Shown one piece after another: positions 22,999 to 37,395 of a DNA stretch of 64,000 bases. The position numbers and the translations under genes were made by a program. How positions within the stretch are numbered: position 1 is the first letter of the stretch; each line of letters starts with the position of its first letter. The stretch lies in contig NW_019774058.1 in assembly GCF_001039355.2 (NCBI RefSeq), forward strand, positions 539,817 to 603,816, read 5' to 3'. The stretch comes from Lingula anatina. Lineage: Eukaryota > Brachiopoda > Lingulata > Lingulida > Lingulidae. The notes under the pieces were generated by a model. That model saw only the letters and a list, made by a program, of their open reading frames with translations, ran no database searches and had not been told where the DNA came from.

Positions 22999-24559
22999 TC
23001 GCAGCCCTTAAGCGTAACACAATTTATAAATATATGTACCGTATGCCTGTTAGCTCGTAAGCTTTCTAAAGATCGGAGAAAGTGCGACCGCAGGGCTTAT
23101 ACAAATATTTGATTTTACTTCGTCCCGTCGCTATTATATGAAAAAAGTCAGGGGAACTGGGTTACAGGCCCCGCTGCAATTGTTCATCTCTGTCATTGAA
23201 TCAAAAGAATTTCAATAAAAATTATGCCATTCGTGAAATCGTTTTACTTCTGAGGCATGCATTAAAAATCACCCTCGGAAGACACCATGTTGGGTACAGT
23301 TACCTTTTACTTATTTTATAAAACGGGAAGGTACGTACCGGGTAAAGGGATGTAGTTGTCTGGATTTGCAGGCCCGTTATAAATCTGCACTCTGTATTGG
23401 GGTAGTCGTAACAAAAGACAGCTTCTCTTGCTATTATTACACTGTGACACAATAAGGTGTGAAATGTACGCGCGACTTTCCGAGGCTCACCGCGATGGAG
23501 GCTCTTATGATAGCATTCACTCGCTTAAAACCGCTTTGCCAGTTGACACTATCTCAGGTCAATGAAGTTATCGTCTATCAATATCAACAATATTCACTGC
23601 CAATGGCTTTCTTACCAGTGTTTACAACACCTTACGCCACAACGAGTAGACACATATTGATTCTTGTTCACATATTTAAGACCTGACAGAGAAACATACT
23701 GACAGATGTACCTTAAAGTTCTTTCCCTTCCTGCAGTTCTTTTTGCCACGTTGACTTTAAGGTGAAGTAAATTGGTAGTCGGTGAATTGGTCTGGGATTT
23801 ATGCGGGAACTAACTAGGCGACACCGCGTTTATGTGAACAACAAGGATTTTTTGTCGTTCCATTTTAAGCCTTTAAGAATGACGATTTACATAATGGCAA
23901 ATCTCGTTTGAATACGATAAAAAAGGAGGCTATTGTAGTGTACGTTTAGGCATTTTAGGTATTTTGTTGTATTGATACGGAGGTTTTCTATGCACAATAG
24001 CGTAGGGAATAAAGCTACATCCTGAATAACATACACTTTTGTTCGGAACTGGTTACTGGTGTATAATACGCCATTCTATATTATTCTTATACAATTGTAA
24101 TTTCAACGTGTAAACTGTTTATATTCATCCACAATTAAGTTGTTATTATACATGTGCATGTATAATTCATTGGTTTAACACAGAAGTCGTGCGTCCAACG
24201 CCGGTGAGTCCTTAATTTAACAGATCTACCAATTAAGAAGTGCTGATCGACATAGGGCAGTGGCAACGAATATATTAACCTTCCAAATGGGATCATGTCA
24301 TTATTTTTCAGAATGTTCACCAAACTTCTAATTCCCCTCCTCGAGGCGACTTTTTGGTTGTTCTACATTGTACCTGTTACAAAATCGGATGAAATAGGAC
24401 TTAAAAGCCTCAGTCACAACCGGACGCAGATTTTAGGACCGTACGTCCCCTACCAATTTTGGGTGCAGTGGAGGTCGTGAGGTTCGTAGAGGTAGAGGAA
24501 AGTCTGCCTTGCGAGTTATACACGGTAAGTAGATGTGCCAAAACATAACAAGTTTTATT

Positions 24560-25676
24560 CAGGTTGATTAGCTTTAAAACTGGGGCTTCTTCAGTCACAC
24601 TGCAGTTATATAACAGTGTATTGAACAGTTTAGTGAGTACTGTTCACTATAACACTGTCCCATATGTGAAACAGGTTGTGCCTCCCTCTTTGTTAATTGA
24701 AGGTCCCTGGACTGTATGTAAATGGCTTTCTTCACTCCTGAGCCACAGGGGGTCACTGTCTAAGGAAGATCTCAGGCATGCTTTCAGCTTATTTTGTAGA
24801 AATTGAACAGTTTAAATGTATATCATCACGATTAACACTACTACACAGATCAACTTTCATCAGAATAACAAACTTCTTTTCTTTGGAAAAGTCGTAAATG
24901 TTCGCTCGCCCGCATACTGGAAATGTGTCCCCTATATGCTTATTTACTCTGTGTAACCCCCCCTTCCCTGTGGAAAATTCGTTGGGATTTATGTAAACAG
25001 CCTATACTAAACATCACAAAGATAGCACACAGAAAACAAGCATTTATGGCGAAATTGATAAAATGTATTCACATCTGGAATGTTGGTACACTTGGTGTGT
25101 GGACATCTAATAATGACAATATTAAATATATCCCCAGACTCCAAAAATGAGCTCATCCTGTTATCTTTAGGATTTCATCTGTAGGTGACACAAAGTCTCG
25201 TGATTGTATAAAATCTATGACAAAATATTTCAAAATATTTATCTCATGCATGAAAATATATAATTGAAATAATATATTATCTGATAAAAAATGATAAAAC
25301 AATTCAACTTGCATGGTGAAAAAGGTGTCTAGATAGCTAGATGGCTGTTTATATTCAAATAAACGTCTCACACTTATTTACACACTTATTTAACCTGAAA
25401 TATCCCGCAGAGTTACGTCTACATGAAAGAACACTTATAAAGCTGATGTAATTATGTTTTCTTTGAGGTGGTTAGTTCTGATAATAACACTTCCTGTTTT
25501 AGATGTTATTTTAGATAACGGGCTCCACTGATGTGCTGGAAATATCGTGTTATATGTTCTATGTACAGATCGAATTCAAACAAAACGTAAGGAAAGACGC
25601 ACACAAAGGCAAATTTTTAGGTATGACGATTATTTGTAAGTTACAAATAGCCAGTTTATAAAATCCTTTCAAAATC
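24560..25676. other. Start of duplicated unit 2: 3' flank of ankyrin copy 2
   Basis: It matches 2080..2410 and then 3760..5070 of unit 1 with the METTL27 exon 1 segment missing and without the MITE at 3826. No gene is seen. Confidence 0.65.
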
Positions 25677-26757
25677 TCAGCCGTTGAAATTATTCCCAGC
25701 ATTCTTCAAGGCCATGTCAATGTTATGTTTGATTGCCTCTTGCACCTTCTGTATTTTGGTCTCCAAATTTTTGTTCCACCGTGAGAGTTTGTCGTCGAAG
25801 CTTCTAAGTTTGCCATCAGCAGTTTTCTCCCAAGCATTCCGTGCCTTTTCCATTTTTTCGTTTGTCTTTGTCTGGCGGTCCAATGCAAGCTTTATCGAGG
25901 TGTCATGCTCTGTGTATTTATTGTGCATTTCGTTTTCTGCTTTTCTTTGTTCAGCACGCATGTCTTGAAGAGTTTTCTGAACCATTTGGTGCATTTCCTG
26001 CTGCTGTTCTTCAACTACCTTCATCTGAAAGGAAAAGGGTAACGTGCTCATCGAACATCATAATTAGCATGTACAAACCGTATGTATAACTTGTGATGAT
26101 ACAAGAATTACCAAACGTTTTTATAAGATCTCAAAGTCGCATCACTTGTGTCTACTAAAACACATTTCGTTTTTTGGCAAGATCCACTGGGATGTCATCA
26201 TTCCCAGCGCTACTAACGTTTAATATCATCGATCGTCTCCATATATTGAATATTTTTATATAATGGATCAATTGCATTTTTTCATATTAAATTGATCATT
26301 GAAGACTTAGGCTGCATTCAGAACAGTGGACTAACTAGTCCGCGGGTCAAATATGACAACCAACTAAAAAGCTTGCCGCGTAATTCGCTAATAGAAACTG
26401 AATAGATTCGCCGTGAGAAAGTATTCAAGTGGGTCGGCCATATTTGATCTGCAGACTTGTTAGTCCGCTGTTGTGAATGTGGCCTTACTCTGCTTTGAAG
26501 CTCCTGGCCAAGAGAATGAATATCTTGTTCCATGCGACTGGTGGCCTCGTTCACTTGTTGTCTAAGCTCATCTGACAAAAACCCAAAGTCGCGTCTCATT
26601 TCCTTTTCAAAATCCTCTTGTCTCATCTTCTGCTGGTTTTTAAACGTTTCGAACTGTGTCTGTAGCATTTCCATACCCTCCTGATGGAGAGTGGTCAAAG
26701 CGGCCTAAAATGAAATAGAAAACAAACTTGCAACACACTAGGGAAACGTGACAGAAA

Positions 26758-26814
<57 letters not shown>

Positions 26815-28709
26815 GTATAGATTTATGTATAGTATAGGCACTTGTGATGTACCGGTACATAGAGTGGTTATCCAGGCAGTATATATATATATATGACACT
26901 TAATCCTCACCCTAGGCCACCGATGCTGTCGTGCTGTAGTATTTGACAAGGCACTTCTTATTTAAAATTATTTTGCTTAAATATCATAGTCATAACCTGA
27001 TTATTCAAAATATATACCTTATGGTTTTCATACATGTTTTGTACATCTGTTTTGTGTTGGGCGAAGTTTGACGCCATTGTTTTCTTGAAATTGTTCTGAT
27101 CAGTCTCCGCCTTCTTAATGTTGCTACGCGTCTCATTTTTGTGTTGACTATTTTCTGCATTGACCATTGTTTGGAAATCTTTGAATTTTTCTTCCATTTT
27201 TTCTTCCTAAAATTTCAATAAGTTTTAACACAACATTATGCCCAATATAAGTTCTGCAACTGAGTTTATATGAATTGATTAATATGCAATGAATTCAACG
27301 CAAGGCACAAGATTTTAAAAAAATGGACCCGCATATTAAGCAGTACACACGTACGTCACTTCCTGTTCAACCCACACGTACAATTCGACGCTCATGTGTA
27401 CAGATCACAAAATAGTCCCCCAAATTTTTAATTAATTTAAATGGAATCGGTTGCTTTTGCATACAAATTGTTTTATAGTGACCTTGCCTTGTGGCCTATC
27501 GCTGACTTACCCAAGTTTTGTTTTGTGCTTTCCAAGTGTCCACGTCGTCTTTGATCGTGTAGAACCAATCTTTAGCCCTCTCCTCTGCTGACACTGCGCT
27601 GTTCTCCAAGTTCTGTCGAGTAATGCCCTCCGTTTGGAGGTAGGTGTCGACTCTCCACTCTAGGATTTGCTGAGCAGTTGAAGTTTCACTTTCATCTGTT
27701 AAAAAAGGATAAAACTGGTTTCAGTGAATCAGTGAAATAAAATGAAAAACACACTGCTCTCCTTGACACAATCTTCTTTAATGTTACCATGTTGGTTTAC
27801 TATATACTTGCTTATTATATTGAGCCATTGTTAATTAAAATACCTGCTCTATAGAGATCAATACATTCATCCCCTCCTTCTGTTTTATCAAAAGCCACTC
27901 CATTTTCTCTCCAGAATTTCTCAACGTTAGCGGCTAGACTGTCCGTTACCCAGTAGAACCCACAGTTGTTGGTATCGGTATCGTCAATAGTATACGATGT
28001 TCCGCCTTTGCTTCTAAGTCCTCCCTTTTGAAGTAAGTACAAGAGCGGGCACCGCCGGGCACCTCTTGGTTGGTGAATAGTTACCTGCAGAGGGAAAGGA
28101 ATAAATGCACAGCAGAACTTGCAGGAAAAATCACAATACACACAAACTGCACGTAGTTATACAATCCCGGTACACTAGTACGTTTTTTGTTATAGACAAA
28201 ATACTGGTGCCTAGGAAACTAAAAGGGCGATGTCATTATCATTACTGCTGTGTTCGCTTGTTAAAGATAAGCACAATTTAAGTGAATTAAAATAACTGAA
28301 ACACTGACGTACTTCACACCGCGAAGCACGCTCGATTAAGGTCTGGTGGACGTTGTCTGGGTTGGCAAAGGTTGTGAGGAAGATGGTTTCGTAGAGCACC
28401 ATGTCCAGTTGAATGGGTGGGCTGTTTGGATTGCCAAACTCTCCTCGCTTGAAAGAAGTCATGATGTGTGAGACACAGTAGTCACTCAAGTACTCTACCG
28501 GATTATGAGCTCTGTCTTGTGGATTGATGTTCAGCGCTGCGGCACCTGGCGGCGATACATAAACTTCATATCAGTTTACTTAAGTGCAAATTAATGTAGT
28601 ATATGTGTATTCCTACCTTTCTTTTTTTCGTTTTAGCGGATACAAATATGCCAAACATGATATATATAATCATTACCTCCACCAAGGAGGTTATGTTTTC
28701 ACCCCTGTT

Positions 28710-28744
<35 letters not shown>

Positions 28745-29756
28745 ACTTATGGACCGATTTTGATGAAATTTTCAGGAACTGTCAGAAGTAGGCCAAGCAA
28801 CAAATGATTTTGGTGGTGATCCGGATCAATAATCAATCAATAAAAAAACAAAACCCTTATAGAAATAGACAAACAAACAAACATGGATGAAAACTTATCC
28901 TCCTTGGCGGAGGTAATGAAAATTTAGGGGTGAAACGGCATTGGGTGGAGACTTTGTTGCCTTGGCGGAGGTCTGCGCTCTCGGAGTGCTTTTCAAGTTA
29001 TTATTTGAATCATTATGGAGGGAAAATGGGGACAAGCTATAAGGTTATTATATACTGTGCAAAGTTCCTTACTGATCAGACTGGTACCAATTTTAAAATT
29101 ATCAAATTCTGCCAATGGTCATATGCAACTAGCATTGCAGTTTTCACCTTGTAAGATTTTTATTTGTTCAGCATAACACAGCGTCAAATAGAACGCCGCA
29201 TTGGTGATTGTCCTGTCTAACTCTGCCATGACGACGACGAAGTCGATCTGCTTTGCCTCCTTTTTTCCTTTCGGTCTTGTAAATTGAATGGCTCTAGTTG
29301 CTCTGCTCTTCATGGCATTGAGAGCTGCGACAATCTAAAAAACAAACGAAAAATACGTGTCTGCCAGTTCAATACACTTTAAAGCAGCAAGAGTTATCTT
29401 AGCCCACGTAAACCTATTCTAAACAATTAAAAAATGATATTTGGAAAATGCTCCTACATAATCAAAGGTTTATAAATATTATTTAATTATTGCTACCATT
29501 AACAGTTGATCAAAATAAAAACTAAAGCTGAATAATGCGTGGCTATGCACAGCATGTGCTGCGTGACGTACCGATTGATTAGAATGTTTTTCTGGATCAG
29601 CGACTTCTTCGTCTTCTCCAAACAATTCCACTGTGGATCCTCCGTCTTTAGTTTTGATACCACCACAGGCAGCCTAACATAGATGTCACATTTTTATATA
29701 TGTAAATATCACACCTTTTTATGGGGGAATGCACGACCCTCACTCCCTCCCTCCCC

Positions 29757-29787
<31 letters not shown>

Positions 29788-30185
29788 GCAAAATTTACTG
29801 AAATAAATACTAAATTTCTTAACCGTTCTATTATATTTCACTACTACTACTACTACTGAACGTCGCCCCTATCTTCATTTTCTTCAAGTTGAGAGTTACT
29901 GTACCAAAATGGTTTTTACAAATTCATAACAAGAAAATACACGTAGGGCTTACTAACCTCACATCGAGCAAGCCATGTGTGCAGCTTTGATCTAAATGTT
30001 TCGAAAAAGACATACTTTTCTCCTTTGTTTTCTTTGAACCTTTCATTGGCTTGCTGCTTGCGTTTAATAGCTGCTTGTTCAATCGTTAATATTGCTTGCA
30101 TTGCATGCGCTTGAACCATCTGAAATTCAATGACATTCCTGTATGTCAAACTATCTGATATTTTTGTAAACTGGTCATTCCGCAA

Positions 30186-30227
<42 letters not shown>

Positions 30228-33200
30228 AATAAATAACAAAAAAATGACGCTCTGATTCACGTTAGTGACGCATACATTCATTGAGGATTGCTTCAGGATT
30301 TTTCACTCAAACACTAAGTAATTCGCCTGTCTACAACTCTGTTTTACTAGCATATGAAAAATTATCACATTAATTCAACGTTTTCTGAAAAAACAATGCT
30401 ATTTACACTATAACATATACAATATTGCAGCTCCGGCTTAATGCTGAAATGTTCATAACATAAACGTACATATTTTAAGAACACGTACCTCCTCCTTGAG
30501 CAGCTCTAGCTCTGCGCCATGTTTCAGTCTTTCACGCGGCGTGACTGCCTTCTTGGCCTTGTCCTCTCTGTCAGTGATTTCCGTATAGATACTCTCTCGC
30601 GTCACCTCCAGGTTGGCCATTTTCTGGTTTACATCGTCGGCACGATCGAAGAGCTTTTCAGCGTCATCTGCGATAGCTTCTGTTGGGTCGGTGTACAACA
30701 TGGTAGTCTTAGTTTTGACCTTGAAAAGGAAAACACTAGAAAAACCACTGTCGAATTCAATATATATACAGTATATACTTCTACCTTTTTCCTTAGGTAT
30801 TTCCAAAGGAAAAAGGTAGAAGTATATATATATATATATCAGACAAGAAACCAAAAACAAGTTAGAGGTTGACAATACATGGGACATTGGCAAGGGACAA
30901 AACGTGTCTCTCACTTACGCACTTGAAAGCAAGAAATCTAAACGTGGACAGTATACATGTACAAAAATAGGGATAAGATGGATAAAATGGCTGATGATCA
31001 AATAGGCGCGAATAGGACTTGCAGGTAGGGGATTGAGTTGGAAATACCTACTGGTTCCCCATATTGTATGGTGTCCCTATCATCTCCAATCCTCACGTTT
31101 AGAATCATTCACAACTTACCTTTTGACTGATATTGCTCAAATAACTCTCATCTTCAATGTCGTCAATGTTGTCAACGTTGGCAAAGCGCTTTACCATTCC
31201 ATTCAGAAAGCTGTCTAATATCTTCTGTACATTTCTGCTGCCAGTCAGCTTACGTTCTGCAAAAGTAACGTGATAAATAATAAAAATGGGACCGGGTTAA
31301 GTGCATTAAACAAGTATATTTTTTTAATTTATATAATTTTGGTAATAATGAAGATATCTTTCTAAGCTAGTGCCTTCTTATAATGTTACTTGGATGTTAC
31401 AATATATGTACGTAAAATACAATCGGTATAAACAAAAGTGCCAAGTTAACAAGTCTAATATGTCTCAGACCAGCAACCGTTTCTTTAGCCTTTTGATAAG
31501 GATTTGAAATATCATTTTTCTTGAAAATTCTATACATATACATACCTGAAGTATCCTCTTCAAGCTCCTTAAGATGGTCTTTCAGTTTTTTCAATATCTC
31601 TTGTGCATTTCTACGAGTGGCCTCGTATATCAGTTGTTTGCAAATCTTTATCTTTCTCAGGCGGTTCTGGTATTTCTCCTTTATGAAGGCGTCAATTATT
31701 TTCATATTCCCTTTCTTCGTGGCATTGATCAATTCCGCATCCGAGAATTTCGGTTTTTCTAAAATGTGATAAATAAATATATAAATACGTACTGTAAAAC
31801 ATATGCTGAATTTTATCACCTCACGTTTTACTTAGTCCAGCTCAAATAATTTCAAACTTACACCATACAATTTGTATAGAAACCAATATCTGAACATTAA
31901 ATTACATATTCTATGTAAGCATTATGCAATACGTTCAGCAGGCGTAAAAAAAGTTGTTCCTATCAGTTGACTGTAGCGAACATTATTTCAAACTAACTTC
32001 AAGGCTCCTAGTAGGGTGTTGATGACTAGCATGGTTAAGATACATAGGTGCCATATATCTTTACACTGCTTTCCTTCATATGTGCTTACCTTTCTCAATT
32101 TCTTCTTCTTCGGGAAGCTCATCAGTCTCGAGAAAATGTGCTGTTTGGGTGTACCCTGCTTCTCGGGCAATCTGGGCAGCTGTTTTTCCATGTCTGTCAA
32201 CCTCTGCTTTGTTGACACCGCACTCTCGAACCAGAAACTTCACCAGGGCAAAGTCGCCATTTTGGGCCGCTAAGCCGAGCGGGAATTCGCCTTTGTCGTT
32301 TTTGGTAACAAATTCTACTCCGTGCTCTTTAAGCAGCCTGGCGACTTCCTCTCCATGGTTGTTTTTGGTGACCAGAGTCCCCGCAGTTTCCCCGTCGGGG
32401 AGTGTCGTGAGGTCTATACCTTGGAGGGAAAAGATGGCTTTTAATTCATTGATGTCCCCGTGGCGCAAAGCTTCGTGGTACCGACGTTGTCCAACATGGC
32501 GGATGTATTCTTCCATGTCTGTGTTTCCAAGGTCCGCAGCCTCCTTCACCAAAGTGGTGGCGTTAAACCTGTGAAAAAGGGAGGCTCCGTGGGACAACAG
32601 GTAGTGCACAAGTCGAAGGTTTCCTGATTGAACAGCGATTCTTGTGGCTGTGTTGCCATTGTAGGTCAATTCGTCTATATCGGCCCCTTCACGATGCAGT
32701 CTCATAACGGCCTCAACATCTCCTTGTCTTGCTGCTTCCCTGACTTGTTTGTTCTTCATTTTTTGTTTAAGATATTCGGCTATATCAAAGGACCATTTCT
32801 CTTGTGCAACTGTCACTGTGGACTTTCCATCAGGAAATATCCAACCAGGGTCAGCCCCATAAGTTACCAAGTGCTTCACCATTTCTAAATTTCCTTGCAG
32901 CACGGCCTGTGCGATGTTCGACGACGTATTGCCGTCTGCTATCTCTGGTGCCGCACCACGTTGTAACAACACCATGCAATCTTCAGCTTTGTTTTGCTTT
33001 ACAGCAGCCTTCAACCAAACGCCTAAACGGCCGACGATGTATGTCTCAAGGCGAGTAAAACCCCTTTCTTTTGCGTAATCTAGCGGCGACTTCTGGTTTT
33101 GATCAGTGACACATAGGGTACGCAAATTGGTTTGATCACACTCAACTAGGTAATTCAGTATTTCAGGTTTGTCCTGGCTTTGGCAAAGGATCCCGACCAG

Positions 33201-36200
33201 CCCAAGAGGCATCGTGTCCGAGCACTGGTTGATGTTGCCACCGACCTTATGTAGAGTCTGCACTCTTTCTAAGGTCTCACGTTGTACTGCCTTAATTAGT
33301 TGACCGTTCACAAGTATTCGAACCAGCTGATCAGAGCATTGAAGGCACATATTGTATTGGCCTATCTTGTAAGTTTTCATATTTGGGTCAGTCTGTCGAT
33401 TAGCTTCTTGTCTAAACTTTTCGGCAGACAATCTCGCTTCATCCATTGCTGTGTGTCCTCTCTTGTTTCGGTATCTAATGTCAGCGCCATCGGCAACGGC
33501 CAAGGCTGCGTTGTCGTAATCGCCTCGTTGGGCTGCTTCCATTAGTTTTTCGTTCAGCGTTGTCCCAAGCAGCCCCCCGGCAACTTTTCGGAATCCAGAC
33601 TCAAGTGGAATCATGGGCAAAGTCATGATCCGTGTCTCAGGAACAGTGACAGGGGGGCAAACATCTACCGAATCAGAGGGCTTGGAATGGCCTCTCTCTG
33701 TTTTGCCAGGAAGAGAATGATCGTAGTCCAGCTCGTTTAGTGTGTTGACGATGTCATCCTGATTGCCTCGAATAGCCTCGTCTAGCGCTGACTTTCCTTC
33801 CACGTTTCGCTTATTTTCGTCTGCACCAAGTTTCAACAGGAAGTGCAAGATTGGTACATGGCCGCCAATAGCCGAATATATCAGAGGTGTGTTGCCATGG
33901 TTGCACTGCCTGTGGATATCAGCGCCGAATCGATGAAGTAGTTGGACCATTTGGAAGTTACCTCTTTCTATGGCAAAAGCAAGCGGCGGTTTCCCCCCTT
34001 TTTCCTCGCCCTTGTTGATTTCAGCTTTCATTTCACATAAGAGCTTCAGTATGTCAACGTTTTCTAAAAGAATATATATGAAAATTGTATAAGGCATTTT
34101 GTTCTTTTAAAAAAAGGTATTCGCACAATAACCTACACCTGTTTTTGTTGCATGTATACGATCAATTAATCGAACAATACAAGACAGTTAATCAATTATG
34201 GGAGTGCCTAAAGCTTATGCCAACGTTATGTATTTACAGAAACGAGACAATATGGGAGAGATATTAATGAAAACCGTTAAATATGTATGTGTATGATGTC
34301 TTTTTACGACTGCATCTTTACCGCGGTCCACAGCAAGGTGAAGCGGAGTCCAACCATTAATTACGTTCCTATGGTCGTCGCTGTGGTAACAGAAATTTAT
34401 GTCAGCCCCAACCAGAAGAGATTCTTTCAAATTATCTTCTTTCCCCTGGTCTACCGATCTCCACAGTCGTGCGTTGGCTTCAGTTTTGATAACGGCACAA
34501 ACTTCTTCGGATGCATTGTGATCTTAAATTGATAACGATCGCCATATAAGACTACAGTGAGTCACCATATTAGGCTACAATGAATTACCATATTGGGCTA
34601 CAATGAGTCCCATGAAAGCTTTATGTTATAGATCTGTAGAACGAAATATTGACCAGAGAATAGGGCGGTGCTAACGTTAAACTATCCAAGAGGCAAAACA
34701 TCCCATAAGCAATTCTTATTTGATGTACCCAAAAGCGAACATTTTCTGGCAAAGTGAGCAATTTTTGGTCGTTAAATTCATCGAAACTTCTTTCCACCAC
34801 AAAGGGCGTGCGTTTGTACTTTTGAATATCGATCAATTTCAGTAATGAAAATAAATTATAATTTACATGTAACTAGGAGATAACATTAACAAAATCTCTT
34901 ATGAATTCTGTACCATTACATTCCAAATAAAAACATAAACATTGGTATTAAAATGCATGCAGTGCACATTTTGGTTGGAGAAAATGTATGAATGGAATTT
35001 TCCATTTTGCATACATGAACGCTACCCCACAACACGACATATACTTTAGTGTACACAAAATATATGTATAAGTATATTATTCATCTATTAAGTTGGTATT
35101 ACCTTTGGCAAAGTCTAACAGCGTCCACCTCGGTCTTTTCATGTCTGCTCCGTGCTGAAGAAGCATCTCTAACACGTCCGGTCTGTCACTTTTTACGGCA
35201 AGCTCCACCGGTCCTTCACCGCTGTGGTTCTGCAGGTTAATGTTAGCGCTGTAGGAGGTAACGAGTGTTGTTAGAATATCCATGGAGCAGTTATGGATGA
35301 TGGTTAAGCACAGCAAACTGTTACCTGTAATAGAAAGAGTTTACATAGTAGCAAATAAAAAGGGCGTGCACAGAGTGTGTGACAGATAAAAAACATGCGC
35401 AGTTACAGCTTAAAATTAAATCCATGATGATTACTTTTCGAAGTCCTGTCAACTCAAAGTCGCCCTCACACAGATGACAATGACTTTCAAATGTACCCTT
35501 ATTGCGCAGGCCCAGTCACCATAGACTTGCCCATATAGAACTGGGTTTGAAGTACCTCGCGCTCACTTTGGAAAAACATGGACGGATAAAATATTGCCTA
35601 AATCGGCCTCTGTATGCTTGGGCACGAATCTCATACAGACCAGTTGATTCAATAGGAATGCGGTGTAAGAGGAAGCCACGCCCAAGTCTAATTGAAACTT
35701 GATACCTGAAAGTGACCAACGTTGGTCCCATTCGGTGCCGAGTGTGATAGTCAGGCAGGGGTTAGGATTTCGCTTCATAATGCCACACAGTGTTACGAAT
35801 ACAAGTCCAATCCCAAACAAACTCATGCACACTGGCCTGTACACATGTGGGTCCCGGCTCGGTATACTAGTTCAACAGGCTTACCTTCCTTATCAGCAGC
35901 ATTAACATTGAAACCTTGAGGACAGCTTTCTTGTAGATCAGCCACTGTGAGGGTCATACCACTTTCCATGACTGCTCGTCTTATGTGTTTGTTGGTTATG
36001 GCATTCTTGAGGATGGTTTCAATCTGAGCATTCCTGGAGTATATAGGTTACGCAATACTTTTCAATACTGAATACTTCTTATTGACTTCCTTTATACGAT
36101 GATTGGTCACGATTCCACGAACATTTACTGTAATATATCTGCCAAAAACTATTTAGATGGATGACCGAAAGCAAGTTGAAAAAAGTTGAGTATACAGAGA

Positions 36201-37357
36201 TGTAACGTAAAAATATAAATGCAAGTGTACCTGGTCTCGGAATGTCTGCAGATCCCCATTGCCGTTTGTCCTCTGTCATTCTGCATTTCTGGATCTGCAC
36301 CCTAAATTGAAAGGTTTCTTCTGAATATACACGTTTATGAAATATTTAATTTGGAAAGATATTGATATTCAATATCGAATAAAGCCAACAAGAACGAAGA
36401 AAAAAGACGTCCGGTGCAAAAACAATACCCGGTACCAAACTTCACTATCTTACAGCCATTTAAACACAGAGTTATAATACGTTTTAATAAAGGGTAGGAA
36501 CTTTTCTGCTATTCCACAAAAGTTTTTACCTCATCCACAAGCAATTTTACAAGATCTGTTTTCTTTCCGAGTACCGCATACATCAGAGGTGTGCTTCTGT
36601 CTTGTTCTTCGTCCAGGAAGTCGACGTCGACCCCAAATACTCTAAAATTCAGTTTATAACCTTATGTTATCAAAGTTTATACATTGGTCGTATTTAAAAT
36701 GTTTTGAAGGAAATGTGGCTACTTAAAATGTTTAAGTAGGATGGTGTTGAGTTGCACGGGGTCTGCGTATAACCTGCCATTTACAACGAAGATTTCCCAT
36801 CTTTACCAATTCCCATTAAAGATGTCATATTATACCTTCCTCTATACCACTGCACAAGTATATAACACAACTTTCTTATGAGACAATCTAGTCTAGTCAT
36901 AAGCTTTAGAAAAAAAGTAAAATAAAGAAAAGAAGCGATATAAAAAGGAAGGAGAAAAGCAAAAAGGAAATAGAAAATGTAGAGTTGAGAATCACGGCGG
37001 AGTAAGGTCGATTCACAGAGACCGATGGTGTCTGTGGTAATGGGGCTTTAGGCAAAATAACGCCATCACTTACTTTACAAGTCTTGTGACCGCGTCCGAG
37101 TCCAATTGTCCGTTCTGAGACGCACGGATGAGAGCTCGCCCCATGGCATAGTAAATGGCGTTGGCAACGTTAGGATTTCCAGCGTTTTGAGCAACTGTGT
37201 TTAGGCCCACCTGGCCCGTTGCAAAGAAAGTTATGGCCTGTGCAAGAAAAATAATGTTTGTGTCGTACTTAAAGTGAGTGCTACCAGTTGGAAGATGGTC
37301 AGAGGTCCTTATATAACTGAAAACTCACTAGATGAATCTTGCCATAAAAGTTCTGTC

Positions 37358-37395
<38 letters not shown>

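Larger units (their letters stand above)
19052..24550. other. 5' flank of ankyrin copy 1 (unit 1 intergenic region)
   Basis: No protein-coding gene is supported. 19052..19520 and 21140..24400 match the unit 2 flank (44400..48480 and 52050..52750). 19520..21140 is unique to unit 1 and includes a fold-back repeat. Two MITE copies (21208 and 22824) are present. The small open frames here have stops in, or no equivalent in, the paralogous region. The breakpoint between duplicated units lies at about 24400..24560. Confidence 0.6.
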
